64,000 bases of DNA from Yersinia massiliensis CCUG 53443 (GCF_000312485.1 NZ_HE997646.1:327641-391640), one strand, 5' to 3'. Positions 47,328 through 56,765 are shown, numbered from the stretch's first letter. Translations and numbers: made by a program. The notes: generated from the sequence alone by a model not told the origin.

Positions 47328-47993
47328 CTACCCCGTTTTTACCATTGCCAAGCCAATATGGGACTTTCCCTGTAATCCACCCGTTATCGAAACATTATTT
47401 TCCCTTTCTGGTATCCATATCCGCGAACACACTTTTTCTAATAAAGCTTTATTATGGCTAAAAACGATTAACCCTAGCGGGCGATGGGCCGCTTCTGACA
47501 ACAAAACTTGCCAAATTTGGGCCTGAATATGAGCATCTAATTGCGCGGTGACTTCATCAGCTATTAAAAAACGCGTCCGTGGGTCCAGTGCCCGTAACAG
47601 CGCTATTCGAGCCAACTCCCCGCCGGAGAGCTCATCGGGCCGACGTTTCAGCCAAGCAGGATCCACCACCATCCGCTCGAGCCAATAGTCATCAGGCCGC
47701 CAAGCATCATGCAAGCTTTCCCCCGTTGTTCGATAAGGATTAAAACTTTGTTCAGGGTGCTGCGGCACCAGTTGGACAGGGCAATACCCTTTTTTTGCTA
47801 AGGGCGCGCCGCCCAGTAGAATTTGCCCTGAAGTAGCAGACTGCCATTGCGCCAATACTCGGCCAAGGGTCGTTTTACCAAAACCGCTCGGGGCTGAGAT
47901 ACCTAATCTCTCACCCGCTTTGAGTGAAAAACTGATCGTATCCCATAGCCGTTTCCCCCCTTGATCGATGGTCAGGTTCTCGACACTAAACAT
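47328..47993 (-). CDS. yntE: Nickel ABC transporter ATP-binding protein YntE
   Basis: Second ATPase of a Nik/Opp-type importer. Walker A (APSGFGKTT), signature (LSGGELARIALL) and Walker B (FLIADEVTAQLD) are present. At 221 residues it is shorter than typical DppF/NikE proteins (about 260-330) and lacks their C-terminal extension. It overlaps yntD by 8 bases. Confidence 0.85.
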   Translation of the reverse strand: MFSVENLTIDQGGKRLWDTISFSLKAGERLGISAPSGFGKTTLGRVLAQWQSATSGQILLGGAPLAKKGYCPVQLVPQHPEQSFNPYRTTGESLHDAWRPDDYWLERMVVDPAWLKRRPDELSGGELARIALLRALDPRTRFLIADEVTAQLDAHIQAQIWQVLLSEAAHRPLGLIVFSHNKALLEKVCSRIWIPERENNVSITGGLQGKSHIGLAMVKTG

Positions 47994-48792
47994 ATCCAGC
48001 CACCTCCGCAGGTGATATCGCCTTGCTCACAAATTGCTGCTCCGGCAATGCCGCCCACAACGATTGCAACCACGGGCTACCACCGTTATTTCTCAGCTCA
48101 TCAGCGCTCAGTGTTTCGTGCAACTCCCCTTGATGTAATACCGCGATTTTATCGGCGAAGCGTGCGGCCAACGCGAGATCATGTGTGACCCATAAAATAC
48201 CGCGCCCTTGCTGACAAAACGCCCGTAAGTGGGTCAGTAGCTGACAGGCATGTTCATCATCTAACCAAGAGGTCACTTCATCGGCCAAGATATAACGAGC
48301 ATTGGTCAGCGTTGCACAGCTAGTAAGCACTCGCTTGGCCATACCGCCAGAGAGTTGACGCGGGAAATCATTAATCAGCCCCGGTGCTAAATTGTAGTTT
48401 TGCAGTTGCATAGCCACATCTTCCAGCCGCAATTTCACCCCGCTCAGTTGCGCTGCTCGGGTCATTTGTGAGCCGACTTTAATCAATGGGTTCAGGGCGC
48501 TAACCCCTTGGGGGACGTAACACAAGGTTTTGCCACGTTGCTCAATTTTGTCTTGAGCGCGCAGGACTTCACCATCAAGGATAATCTCACCGTGGCAGCG
48601 CATATTATCCGGCAATAAGCCCAGTACACTTTGCAGTAGCAAGCTTTTACCTTCGCCACTGCCGCCGACTAAAGCGACCAACTCCCCAGGATTAATCTCC
48701 AAAGAAATATTACTCAGCAATGGATGCCAAGTTTTTCGTCCTAACCAGCGATAATGCGCAACATCAATGGCAAACCTATCAAATTTCAACAT
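47986..48792 (-). CDS. yntD: Nickel ABC transporter ATP-binding protein YntD
   Basis: First ATPase of the importer. Walker A (GGSGEGKSL), Q-loop region (VPQGVSALNPLIKVG), signature (LSGGMAKRVL) and Walker B (YILADEVTSWLD) can be read, the Walker B Asp-Glu being intact. Length 268 residues is NikD-like. Its start overlaps the yntC stop by one base. Confidence 0.86.
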   Translation of the reverse strand: MLKFDRFAIDVAHYRWLGRKTWHPLLSNISLEINPGELVALVGGSGEGKSLLLQSVLGLLPDNMRCHGEIILDGEVLRAQDKIEQRGKTLCYVPQGVSALNPLIKVGSQMTRAAQLSGVKLRLEDVAMQLQNYNLAPGLINDFPRQLSGGMAKRVLTSCATLTNARYILADEVTSWLDDEHACQLLTHLRAFCQQGRGILWVTHDLALAARFADKIAVLHQGELHETLSADELRNNGGSPWLQSLWAALPEQQFVSKAISPAEVAGYV

Positions 48793-49598
48793 CAGGTTAT
48801 CCTCACCCAGAGCTGCTGCAACGATCGGGCAAACTGGTCAAATATCAGCACTAACCCGACTAAAATTAGCCCTGGGAAAAAGGCCAACCACCATGCCCCA
48901 CTACTCAGGTAACGTAATGCATCCGCCAATAATATTCCCAACGACGGCTCATGAGGGGATAGCCCAAATCCGAGAAAACTCAGTGCCGCGCTGTGTAACA
49001 CCGCATGTGGGAACATCAACAACGTGCCAACAATCCATTGTGGCAGTAATAACGGTAGCAGATGGTGACGCCATCGGTAGAAATTGCTGTTGCCTAACCG
49101 ATGCGACAACATGACATAATCGGTTTCACGAATACGTAAAATTTCCGCACGTAGGATCAAAGCCAGCTTTGGCCAATGGGTTAACGCCACCGCCAGAATG
49201 ACGCCTTGTTTCCCCCCGCCTAGCGTGAAGCAAATCAGCACTAACAATAGCAAATGTGGCAATGCCAGCATGCTGTCAATCAACCCGCGAATCAGGTAAT
49301 CCAGCGTTTTATTCACTGCACATAAACTGGCAGTCAGCATTGCCAATATGCCGCTGGCAAAGGCGGCAATCAGACCTATCTGTAAGCTGGTGGTCATGCC
49401 CTGAAAACAGCGCATCCACAAATCACGCCCCAGACTGTCGGTGCCAAACCAATAAGCCAACGACGGCGGCTGACGACGAGCCATTAGATCCATTGGGACT
49501 TCGAGGGGATAAATAGCCCAACCATAAATAATCAAAATAGACAGTAAAGCTAATGATACAAACAACCGGAACAAAGCTTGATTGGGGTTATAGGTCAT
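48792..49598 (-). CDS. yntC: Nickel ABC transporter permease YntC
   Basis: DppC/NikC-type permease. An N-terminal helix (about 10-28) is followed by the WFGTDSLGRDLWMRC segment typical of OppC-like subunits, five further helices and an EAA loop near residues 150-170 (LRIRETDYVMLSHRLGNSN). Length 268 residues. Starts in an ATGA overlap with yntB. Confidence 0.88.
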   Translation of the reverse strand: MTYNPNQALFRLFVSLALLSILIIYGWAIYPLEVPMDLMARRQPPSLAYWFGTDSLGRDLWMRCFQGMTTSLQIGLIAAFASGILAMLTASLCAVNKTLDYLIRGLIDSMLALPHLLLLVLICFTLGGGKQGVILAVALTHWPKLALILRAEILRIRETDYVMLSHRLGNSNFYRWRHHLLPLLLPQWIVGTLLMFPHAVLHSAALSFLGFGLSPHEPSLGILLADALRYLSSGAWWLAFFPGLILVGLVLIFDQFARSLQQLWVRIT

Positions 49599-50563
49599 AG
49601 TTGCCGCGCAGCCCCCCTGTTGAGGCGATGTAACAGCACATTGGCGATGCTATTACCGCAGAAAACCAAGATGGCACAAAACATCACGATCCCCATCAAG
49701 AGTGGAATATCGCCATGAAGCCCAGCATCGATAGTCGCTTGCCCTAAACCGGGATAAGCAAAGACTTTTTCAGCCAATAATGATCCGCCTAGCAATTCGC
49801 CTACGGACGCAAATTGCAGGCAAAGGGCTGGTGTAATGGCATGGCGCAAAATATGAAAATTCACTAATGACCACCCTTTATCCCCCTGCGCTTGCGCATA
49901 GCGAATAAACTCACTGTTCATCACTTCGGCAACACGCGCGCGGGTATGCAGGGCAATATTGCCGACCCCTAGTAGCCCCAGAGCCAGCATCGGTAAAATA
50001 AGATGATGCAGCTTATCGCTCCAACTGGCCGTCTCTGCGCTACTTCCCGGTGTCCAAGCACAACAAATGGGTGCCCAATTCAGTTTCACCGCGAATAATG
50101 ACAACAGTAATAAGCCAATCCAGAAAGTGGGCAGTGAAGCCAATAGATAGGACAGTGTTGAAATCAGCCGATCAGGCCAACGATTGAGATAGCGCCCCGC
50201 CGTCAGCCCTAGCAATAACCCGACAATCCCTGAGAACAACCACGCCGAAACCAGTAACGCAAATGAGGTCGCAAAACGCTCACCGATAACTTGCGAAACC
50301 GGTGCGTTGTATAGCATCGAATAACCAAAATCCCCTTGTAAGACTTGGGTAAACCAATGCAGAAAGCGCTGCCATAAGGGTAGATCCAGTCCCCAACGCG
50401 CTGCGATCAGTGGATATTGCTCTGGCGGAACATGCAACAAATCACTGCCAATGTAGGCGCGGATGGGATCGACTGGTGAGAAACTCAATAGCGTAAACGT
50501 GCCTACTGCGGTGACCAGCAGCAGGCAGATTAAACGCACAATGAAAAGTGAAACACCCTTCAT
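49595..50563 (-). CDS. yntB: Nickel ABC transporter permease YntB
   Basis: DppB/NikB-type permease of about six helices, with the N-terminal pattern SFSPVDPIRAYIGSDLL and the EAA loop RARVAEVMNSEFIRYAQAQGDKGWS. Length 322 residues. Overlaps yntA by one base and yntC by four. Confidence 0.88.
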   Translation of the reverse strand: MKGVSLFIVRLICLLLVTAVGTFTLLSFSPVDPIRAYIGSDLLHVPPEQYPLIAARWGLDLPLWQRFLHWFTQVLQGDFGYSMLYNAPVSQVIGERFATSFALLVSAWLFSGIVGLLLGLTAGRYLNRWPDRLISTLSYLLASLPTFWIGLLLLSLFAVKLNWAPICCAWTPGSSAETASWSDKLHHLILPMLALGLLGVGNIALHTRARVAEVMNSEFIRYAQAQGDKGWSLVNFHILRHAITPALCLQFASVGELLGGSLLAEKVFAYPGLGQATIDAGLHGDIPLLMGIVMFCAILVFCGNSIANVLLHRLNRGAARQL

Positions 50564-52143
50564 TACTTACAGGTCCATTTCCAGCTATCCAGGCTATTGA
50601 GCAGTGACCAAGAGCCATGAATCTCCGGCGCTCCCTTACCTAGATCAACACATTCGTTCGCCAGATAAGTATGCTGAATATTCAGTAACCAGGCCCATGC
50701 CGCATCGCCACGAATACCGGCCCCTGTCGTACCATCCCAATCCACCTGTTGCCAGAACGGCACGGCTTGCTGCCAAGTTGGCGCATCGAGCGCCTGTTGT
50801 AGGTGTTTATCCACCACTGGATTTTGGTAATACCCAGGATTGTAATACTCCACCCCAGCCGCTTTGCTGCTGTAATGATGGTAAAGCTCCATTGGGTCTA
50901 AACTGCCCCAGCCAAATAGCGTTGGGTTAGCATGCATATTGCGCTCGACGGTTTCCCAACTGCCGGATTTTAAATCGACATCAATACCAATAGGTTTCAG
51001 CATTGACCGCACGGCTTGGGCTAAATCACGACGAGTGGTGTCACCGCTGGTATACCAAAGCGTTATTTTCGCTGGCACACCATTCTTTTCGCGAACACCA
51101 TTTTTGTTCACTTTCCAACCGGCTTCTTCCAATATCTGTTTGGCTTTCTCGATATCACCATCTTTGATAGCTGAATCTGGGCTATTCCACGGTAATCCCT
51201 GTACGCCGGTATAGGCGGGGATGGCATGGCCTTCCATGATTTGCTCAGCCAATAGTTGGCGGTTAATGGCGTAGTTAATGGCGCGGCGGATCGCAACATC
51301 AGACGTGACATCATTGCCAATCGGATAACCATTCGCATCTTTTTTGCCCGATGGCGTCGTTGGGAACACAATGCCTCGGTTTTCGACACTCGGTCTGACC
51401 CATAACTTCATGTTATTGACTGGACCGGCCGACATGGATGGTGGAATACGTACGACACCCAACTGGCCACTTTGCGCGGCAGCAAAGGCACTATCCTCAT
51501 CGAGGAAGACAAAAATTAGCTTGTCGAAGTCATTTTTATTCCCCGCGTAATAGGGGTTCGCTTCCACAATCATTTGCTGACCCGGTTGGAAACTGATTAA
51601 GCGATATGGCCCCGCACCAATCGGTTTTTGTGCGTACGTCTTAGCATCATATTTATCTGCGGAAACAATCCCCAGTGAGCCTAATACGTTCACAAAGGTA
51701 CTTTGCGGAGCTTTCAACTGAATACGCACATTGAGGGGGTCTACCTCTTCGGCACTCAGAAAGTTCCCCATATCCACTTTACCGCCACTGGCGGCGGCAT
51801 TGTTGTATGTGAATACCACATCTTTGGCCGTCAGCGGTGAACCATCAGAGAACTTAAGGTCAGGTTTCAGCGTCAGTAACCAGGTTTTACCGTCGTCACT
51901 GGTTTTATAGTCGCTCAGCAAAAAACTGTTCCAGCTAAGGTCATCATTTTGTTTGAGTAACGGGCTGTGCAGTAGCAAATAACTGCCATGACTCCACCCT
52001 AACATAGGGTCAAAACCTTCGGTGGGTTCATCACCGATAGCCAGTTGCAGTGTGTGGGGGGTTGCAGCACTAATCGGAAGAGACAAAGCACTCAATAAAG
52101 CTGCGGTTAGAAAGGTATTACGAAGCCATAGACGTTTAGACAT
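50563..52143 (-). CDS. yntA: Nickel-binding extracytoplasmic protein YntA
   Basis: Class C (SBP_bac_5) substrate-binding protein of the Nik/Opp type, 526 residues, with a signal peptide (1-26, ending ISAA). It contains DPMLGWSHGSYLL, WLLTLKPDLKFSDGSPLTAKDVVFT and IGAGPYRLISF, the usual family landmarks. First gene of yntABCDE, known in Yersinia pseudotuberculosis as a nickel importer needed for urease. Substrate is inferred from operon and locus. Confidence 0.88.
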   Translation of the reverse strand: MSKRLWLRNTFLTAALLSALSLPISAATPHTLQLAIGDEPTEGFDPMLGWSHGSYLLLHSPLLKQNDDLSWNSFLLSDYKTSDDGKTWLLTLKPDLKFSDGSPLTAKDVVFTYNNAAASGGKVDMGNFLSAEEVDPLNVRIQLKAPQSTFVNVLGSLGIVSADKYDAKTYAQKPIGAGPYRLISFQPGQQMIVEANPYYAGNKNDFDKLIFVFLDEDSAFAAAQSGQLGVVRIPPSMSAGPVNNMKLWVRPSVENRGIVFPTTPSGKKDANGYPIGNDVTSDVAIRRAINYAINRQLLAEQIMEGHAIPAYTGVQGLPWNSPDSAIKDGDIEKAKQILEEAGWKVNKNGVREKNGVPAKITLWYTSGDTTRRDLAQAVRSMLKPIGIDVDLKSGSWETVERNMHANPTLFGWGSLDPMELYHHYSSKAAGVEYYNPGYYQNPVVDKHLQQALDAPTWQQAVPFWQQVDWDGTTGAGIRGDAAWAWLLNIQHTYLANECVDLGKGAPEIHGSWSLLNSLDSWKWTCK

Positions 52144-52660
52144 GTACCATCCTTTGATTATCTAGCTAGCGAATATAGGGCATTCTCTGTCAGGAAAATA
52201 TTCAAGAAATAGTTAAGCGTAGCACCAAATGTTAATAGGGGTAATGTATGCCCTAATTAGTGGAATTCACTAATTTTCTATCGAATGATTAGAATTAAAA
52301 AGTATTTATGTGATAAATATCAGTTTTAGATGAGGTAAATCAAAAAAATGATAATAGAATACAAAGAATTTCAATCAGATAATATTATTTACAGTTCGAA
52401 AATTATCATAGTAAAGAGGTGAAGAGAGTGATTGAGTGGGCACTATTGAATATAGGAATATCGCCAGTAATACACACTCGGCCTCATCACCTCACAATAG
52501 GATTTAAATATGGCAACCGCAGCTTGGGATACCTGATTGGGGAGTAGTCAACCCCTCCCTTCAAGTTAACACAGGAGGACTCAGATTCTAGCGGATGAGC
52601 TTATGCTCAAATTTCGTTATACTCCCAGTGAAATTCGGAAGCCGTCATAAAGGAAAAGCA
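52144..52660. other. yntA upstream region (about 520 bases)
   Basis: AT-rich divergent region containing the palindrome AATTAGTG-gaatt-CACTAATT (52255-52275), about 112-132 bases before yntA, a candidate operator. No NikR-type GTATGA-N16-TCATAC dyad was seen. No gene. Confidence 0.5.
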
Positions 52661-52999
52661 ATGACAATGCGTGAGCTTGAAGTACAGTTTCTCAATGCAA
52701 TGAGTGAGTTGCAGTCAACTTTTGAGAAACAGCACCAAACATGGCAGGCGAGTTATACAGCGCTGCAACATGAGCTGGAGCAGTCAAAAGCGCGAGAAAC
52801 AGCATTGCGTGCGAAAAATGATATGTTGCTGAGAAAGCTAAATACGGCCAATACCTTGCCAGAACAACATTCGCTCGTCAGGCAAATAAAAGTACTCGGC
52901 GCGCACCTTGATGCTTTGGCTAATGATGCAGCAGCGTTTAATCATCATCTGAACCATCAGCAAAAAAATAGCGATAACTTCAGTGGCAACACACCTTAA
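52661..52999 (+). CDS. MbeD/MobD-like coiled-coil protein
   Basis: A 112-residue, mainly helical and probably coiled-coil protein. Its start MTMRELEVQFLNAMSELQSTFEKQHQTWQASY resembles the N-terminus of MbeD/MobD mobilisation and entry-exclusion proteins of ColE1-type plasmids. Start ATG 52661 has AAAGGA at 52650-52655. No mobilisation genes accompany it here, so a plasmid-derived domestication or a chance similarity are both possible. Confidence 0.6.
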   Translation: MTMRELEVQFLNAMSELQSTFEKQHQTWQASYTALQHELEQSKARETALRAKNDMLLRKLNTANTLPEQHSLVRQIKVLGAHLDALANDAAAFNHHLNHQQKNSDNFSGNTP

Positions 53000-53090
53000 C
53001 TTCTTCGTTGAATTTATCGATTTGGGCGCTTTTACAGCCAGATAATTTTACGTTATTAATTTCACTTTATATGGCGCAAAGAAACACTCA

Positions 53091-53540
53091 ATGACGTGGA
53101 TAATGATTGCTGTTTTGATCGTGGTTTTTATTGTGGGCTACCGTGTTTTGACATCTGATACCCGCAAGGCGGTGGATACACTGGCTAACTTACTGAAGAT
53201 TAAACCCATCTATATTGAGTCGATGTTGCAAGAAATGGGGCAACGCCCAACTCAAATGTTTATCCGATCCACCAGCAATGGTTATGCTGAAGATGTGAGA
53301 AAGGCGGCCTATTTGGTTTTCATCTATCAAACCTTTATTAAAGATCCTTCCGACGAGAACGTGATGCAATGGCGCAACTCTCTGATTCGCGCCCATATAT
53401 CGCCTATCCTTTCCGCTGAGCACACAGAAGCAGCATTATTCTATTTTGCTGAGTTGGATTTAGACGCCTTTGAATTAGCGCAATTTCGCCGCCAGTATAA
53501 TCAGCGATTTAATCCGGAAGCTGACGCCGTACTGCATTGA
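53091..53540 (+). CDS. DUF1198 family protein (YicN-like)
   Basis: A 149-residue membrane-anchored protein. The N-terminal MTWIMIAVLIVVFIVGYRVLTSDTRKA is one membrane segment followed by a charged junction. The rest is a soluble helical domain ending FRRQYNQRFNP. The pattern matches E. coli YicN (DUF1198), whose function is unknown. It follows the MbeD-like gene by about 90 bases on the same strand. Confidence 0.75.
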   Translation: MTWIMIAVLIVVFIVGYRVLTSDTRKAVDTLANLLKIKPIYIESMLQEMGQRPTQMFIRSTSNGYAEDVRKAAYLVFIYQTFIKDPSDENVMQWRNSLIRAHISPILSAEHTEAALFYFAELDLDAFELAQFRRQYNQRFNPEADAVLH

Positions 53541-53592
53541 TAGCGGCACGACGGCGCAATAAATTTTATGTCGGTAGGCTCGCGCGTCAAAT

Positions 53593-53928
53593 TTACTGAA
53601 ACATACTGTTCAGATAGCGCAATAACATTTCTCTTGAGCTAAAACCGTGTGCGATACCATAACGGTCTTCAGCCTCACCCGCCAGATAGAGTGGGAACTC
53701 TACATATTTATCACTGATACGAAGCGTTGCTGTCGGCGTGGCAAACAGTAAACTTTTATCTTTGTGCGCAGGATGGATAACCAATGCAGTTCTGCCCATG
53801 CGGGCTTCGCGGTTAACATAAACGTAGTGTTCTGCTTTGCGGTAGCCGTATGCCTGATCAACCGTGTAATCCCGCTCAAAGCCAGCATTCTCCAACACTC
53901 TAGCCACTTCATCTGGCCGTAAATACAT
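53593..53928 (-). CDS. ygaC: DUF2002 family protein YgaC
   Basis: The start [20 protein letters not shown] and [19 protein letters not shown], then [30 protein letters not shown], match E. coli YgaC. Function unknown. The E. coli gene is Fur-regulated and sits beside ygaM and nrdHIEF, as here. Length 111 residues. Confidence 0.88.
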   Translation of the reverse strand: MYLRPDEVARVLENAGFERDYTVDQAYGYRKAEHYVYVNREARMGRTALVIHPAHKDKSLLFATPTATLRISDKYVEFPLYLAGEAEDRYGIAHGFSSREMLLRYLNSMFQ

Positions 53929-54102
53929 TGACTTCCCCTTTTTTTAACTACTATTGGGGGACCTTACCGCAATAAATAAGGGAAACCACGTATTTATTGG
54001 TTCGAAACGGCTATTTCGGAATAGTCTACACGCGAGTAACGTCTGCATCTGTGGCGAGGAAACGGGGGAAAGCAGCAAGCGCGGATCACATGAAAGCACG
54101 AA

Positions 54103-54163
54103 AAACACCCGATCTTCATCAGGTGTTTGGAATAGGTTAGGCGGTGCGGGGCTCAACCCCGCA
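54103..54163 (-). terminator. Two hairpins after asr, the second a terminator
   Basis: Reading on the minus strand, TGCGGGG-ttgag-CCCCGCA (54163-54145) comes first, then AAACACC / GGTGTTT (54128-54103) followed by TTCG after an extended T run. Together they close the asr transcript. Confidence 0.75.
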
Positions 54164-54174
54164 TTCCGAGATCC

Positions 54175-54576
54175 TTATGCAGCAGGTGCAGTCACTGATT
54201 TTTTAGCAGCTTTATGGTGTTTTTTAGCGGCTTGTGCTTTTTGAGCTGGTGCTTTTTTCACGTGTTTTTTAGCAGCCTGTGCTTTTTGAACGGGTGCTTT
54301 TTTCTCGTGTTTTTTAGCTGCCTGTGCTTTTTGCACTGCGGCTTTCTTCTCGTGTTTCTTGGCTTTTGCCGCTTGTGCTTTCTGTTCTGCTGTTTGTTTG
54401 GTGGCTTTATGTTTTTTATGTTTAGTTGGAGCTGCTTTTTCTACAGCGGGCGCTGCGGTGGTGCTGGTTGCAGCAGGTGCTGTTGGTGTTGCAGCGGCTG
54501 CAGTTGTTTCAGCAGCGAAAGCAACAGAAGACAGACCCATAGTTGCAGCAACGATCAGCGCTAATACTTTTTTCAT
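54175..54576 (-). CDS. asr: Acid shock protein Asr
   Basis: Periplasmic acid-induced Lys/Ala-rich protein. ATG 54576 gives [22 protein letters not shown], a clear signal peptide, and 133 residues; SD GAGGA is 8 bases upstream. The mature protein holds three 15-residue repeats of the form (A/P)(V/A)QKAQAAKKH(E/V/H)KKA, a partial fourth before them, and a Ala/Thr-rich N-terminal stretch. In E. coli the RstBA/PhoBR systems induce it at low pH. It is divergent from ygaM. Confidence 0.9.
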   Translation of the reverse strand: MKKVLALIVAATMGLSSVAFAAETTAAAATPTAPAATSTTAAPAVEKAAPTKHKKHKATKQTAEQKAQAAKAKKHEKKAAVQKAQAAKKHEKKAPVQKAQAAKKHVKKAPAQKAQAAKKHHKAAKKSVTAPAA

Positions 54577-54814
54577 TTTCAAATCCTCAGAGTTTGTTTC
54601 GCTAAGCCCCTGATGGGGCCGTTGGAAAGAATCATAGAGGAATGAATTTGCTCTTTCCGTGAGTCATTGGTTTCGCTAAGTAACCAAATGTACAAAATGC
54701 CCCCTGTCACGATGGGTGCCATTCGTGCGGCTTACCTTCGGATTACTCTTGAAGCCGATTTACCCGCTGATTGTTAGTCTATGCTTAATGTTCATCAAGC
54801 AAATGGAGAGTCAA

Positions 54815-55123
54815 ATGTTCAAGAAATCAGAAAAAGTTGAAAGAGATCTCGATCAGGACGTGACCCTTCTGGCAGATACCCTCGACGATGTCTTGCGTTC
54901 ATCAGGTGAGAAAACGAAAGAGGAACTGACCAAGGTTCGCCAGAATGCTGAGGGTGTATTACGTGATGCGCGAGCGCGTTTCAGCGGTTCCACCAGCCTG
55001 AAGCAACATGCTCGCGACGTGGCTGGCAATGCTGACAACTATATCCGCGATAAGCCATGGCAAGGTGTTGGTATTGGTGCCGCAGTGGGTATCGTACTCG
55101 GAGTGCTATTGGCACGCCGTTAA
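54815..55123 (+). CDS. ygaM: YgaM/ElaB/YqjD family membrane-anchored protein
   Basis: 102 residues; an amphipathic helical N-terminus (DLDQDVTLLADTLDDVLRSSGEKTKEEL) and a single C-terminal membrane anchor (GIGAAVGIVLGVLLARR). The anchor motif GVGIGAAVGIVLGVL is the DUF883 signature. Homologues bind ribosomes at the membrane in stationary phase. ATG 54815 has GGAG 6 bases upstream; upstream in-frame ATGs lack one. Confidence 0.88.
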   Translation: MFKKSEKVERDLDQDVTLLADTLDDVLRSSGEKTKEELTKVRQNAEGVLRDARARFSGSTSLKQHARDVAGNADNYIRDKPWQGVGIGAAVGIVLGVLLARR

Positions 55124-55279
55124 CTCATGTGATTAACCGATTAGCCCATCAATCAATAGCCCTCATTGCTGTGTCTACTTCAACTGTGGTTAGTGATCGT
55201 TAGCTGTGGTTAATGATAGTTGCTTTATCGGTGGCCCAGATGTGCGACATCTTGGGCCAACATTTTTTATCCCTCCGTT

Positions 55280-56743
55280 TTATCCCTCAGAGGCAGAACG
55301 AATTATTTTTGCCAAACGAGCCACCAGTTGATCAGTTTCTGTCTCCAACGTCAGATTGGTAAACCCCATCAACAAACCATTCTCTCGTTCATCGCGTTTG
55401 ACTCTCTGCGCCAATCCCCAGTCAGATAGTGCTTGAATCGCCAATCCCTGACGTTGTGCTTCAGCAGCAATCTCCTTGTCAACAAACTGGTTGTCCAACC
55501 GAGCCAATAGCTGAATGCCCCCTGATTGGCGCTCAACCTCAACGATCCCCGCAAGCTGGCACATTAAGCTGGTCGATAACCGCTCGCGACGCTCAGCATA
55601 TAAGTGGCGCATACGCTTAAGGTGACGATAAAAATGCCCCTGATTCATAAATTCCGCCACGCTGGCTTGTATTAGCGGTGGACAAGCACAGGTTCGCAGC
55701 TGACAGCGGTGATTAAAAATCGCCACCAGCTCGGGTGGAACCACCAGATAGGCCAATCGCAACGCTGGAAACATTACCTTGCTGAATGTCCCGGCATAGA
55801 GCACTCGCCCTTGCCTATCCATACTTTTCAGCGGAGGCAGCGGCCGCCCCTGATAGCGAAACTCACTGTCATAATCATCCTCGATGATCCAAGATTGCTG
55901 TTGTTCCGCCCAATCCAATAGTGCTATACGCCGTACTAAGCTCAGCGCAACACCTAAGGGGCTTTGATGGGCTGGCGTGACAATGGCAAAACGCGCGTGC
56001 GGGCAAGACTGAATAGCAGCAGCCACATCCATCCCTTCGTCATCCACCTTTACCGGATACGGGATCAAGCCAGCCTCGCGGATCAAAGGTTCAGTGGCAG
56101 GATAGCCCGGGTCTTCTAGCCAACCGCAATCACCTGGTTTGAGTAAAGTGCTCACCACCAAATCCAGTAATGATTGATAACCGGCGCAAATAAAGACTTG
56201 CTCAGGCTGACAACTGAATCCCCGAGAAAGTTGTAAATAGTGGGCGATAGATTCACGTAAGGCGGGTAATCCGGTGACAGGTGGATGCCCCAGAGATGCC
56301 GCGGTCATATTGTGCAACTGCTTAGCCATCATTCGCCCCCATTGCGCGCGAGGGAAAGCATCCAATGCAGGTAGCCCTAACTGAAACGGCAGCGCCATCA
56401 TACGATTAGCCGATAGCGCGTTGTTAACGGCTATCGGTGGGCAATTATCCACGACACTGTTCAATGGCAATAAAGGGACATCAATGAGCTGGGGCGATAC
56501 GTAAGTTCCCCCCTGCCCTCGACTCTGCAAATACCCCTCAGCAATCAACTGGGCATAGGCATTTTCTACCGTCCCTCGCGCCACCCCCACTTCACTGGCC
56601 AATGCGCGCACCGATGGCACCCGCGTATCAGGTAACAATGCGCCCTGAACAATGGCATCTTTAATACGTTGATAAATCTGGCGATAAACCGGTTCGTTTT
56701 GGTGACGATCCAAGTTCAATAGGCGCGATAACACCTTCATCAT
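55280..56743 (-). CDS. MocR/PdxR-type GntR-aminotransferase regulator
   Basis: N-terminal GntR winged helix (PVYRQIYQRIKDAIVQGALLPDTRVPSVRALASEVGVARGTVENAYAQL, residues 18-66), then a fold-type I aminotransferase domain (about 110-480) with the PLP lysine in YAGTFSKVMFPALRLAYLV. Such regulators sense PLP, GABA or amino acid derivatives. It is divergent from an AhpD-like gene and a palindrome lies between them. Length 487 residues. Confidence 0.9.
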   Translation of the reverse strand: MMKVLSRLLNLDRHQNEPVYRQIYQRIKDAIVQGALLPDTRVPSVRALASEVGVARGTVENAYAQLIAEGYLQSRGQGGTYVSPQLIDVPLLPLNSVVDNCPPIAVNNALSANRMMALPFQLGLPALDAFPRAQWGRMMAKQLHNMTAASLGHPPVTGLPALRESIAHYLQLSRGFSCQPEQVFICAGYQSLLDLVVSTLLKPGDCGWLEDPGYPATEPLIREAGLIPYPVKVDDEGMDVAAAIQSCPHARFAIVTPAHQSPLGVALSLVRRIALLDWAEQQQSWIIEDDYDSEFRYQGRPLPPLKSMDRQGRVLYAGTFSKVMFPALRLAYLVVPPELVAIFNHRCQLRTCACPPLIQASVAEFMNQGHFYRHLKRMRHLYAERRERLSTSLMCQLAGIVEVERQSGGIQLLARLDNQFVDKEIAAEAQRQGLAIQALSDWGLAQRVKRDERENGLLMGFTNLTLETETDQLVARLAKIIRSASEG

Positions 56744-56765
56744 GCCCCACTAAAATAAGTCATTT

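Noticed and set aside
54214-54564. Cys-rich plus-strand frame opposite asr
   Set aside because: Antisense reading of the Lys/Ala repeats of asr, giving artefactual Cys/Phe richness.
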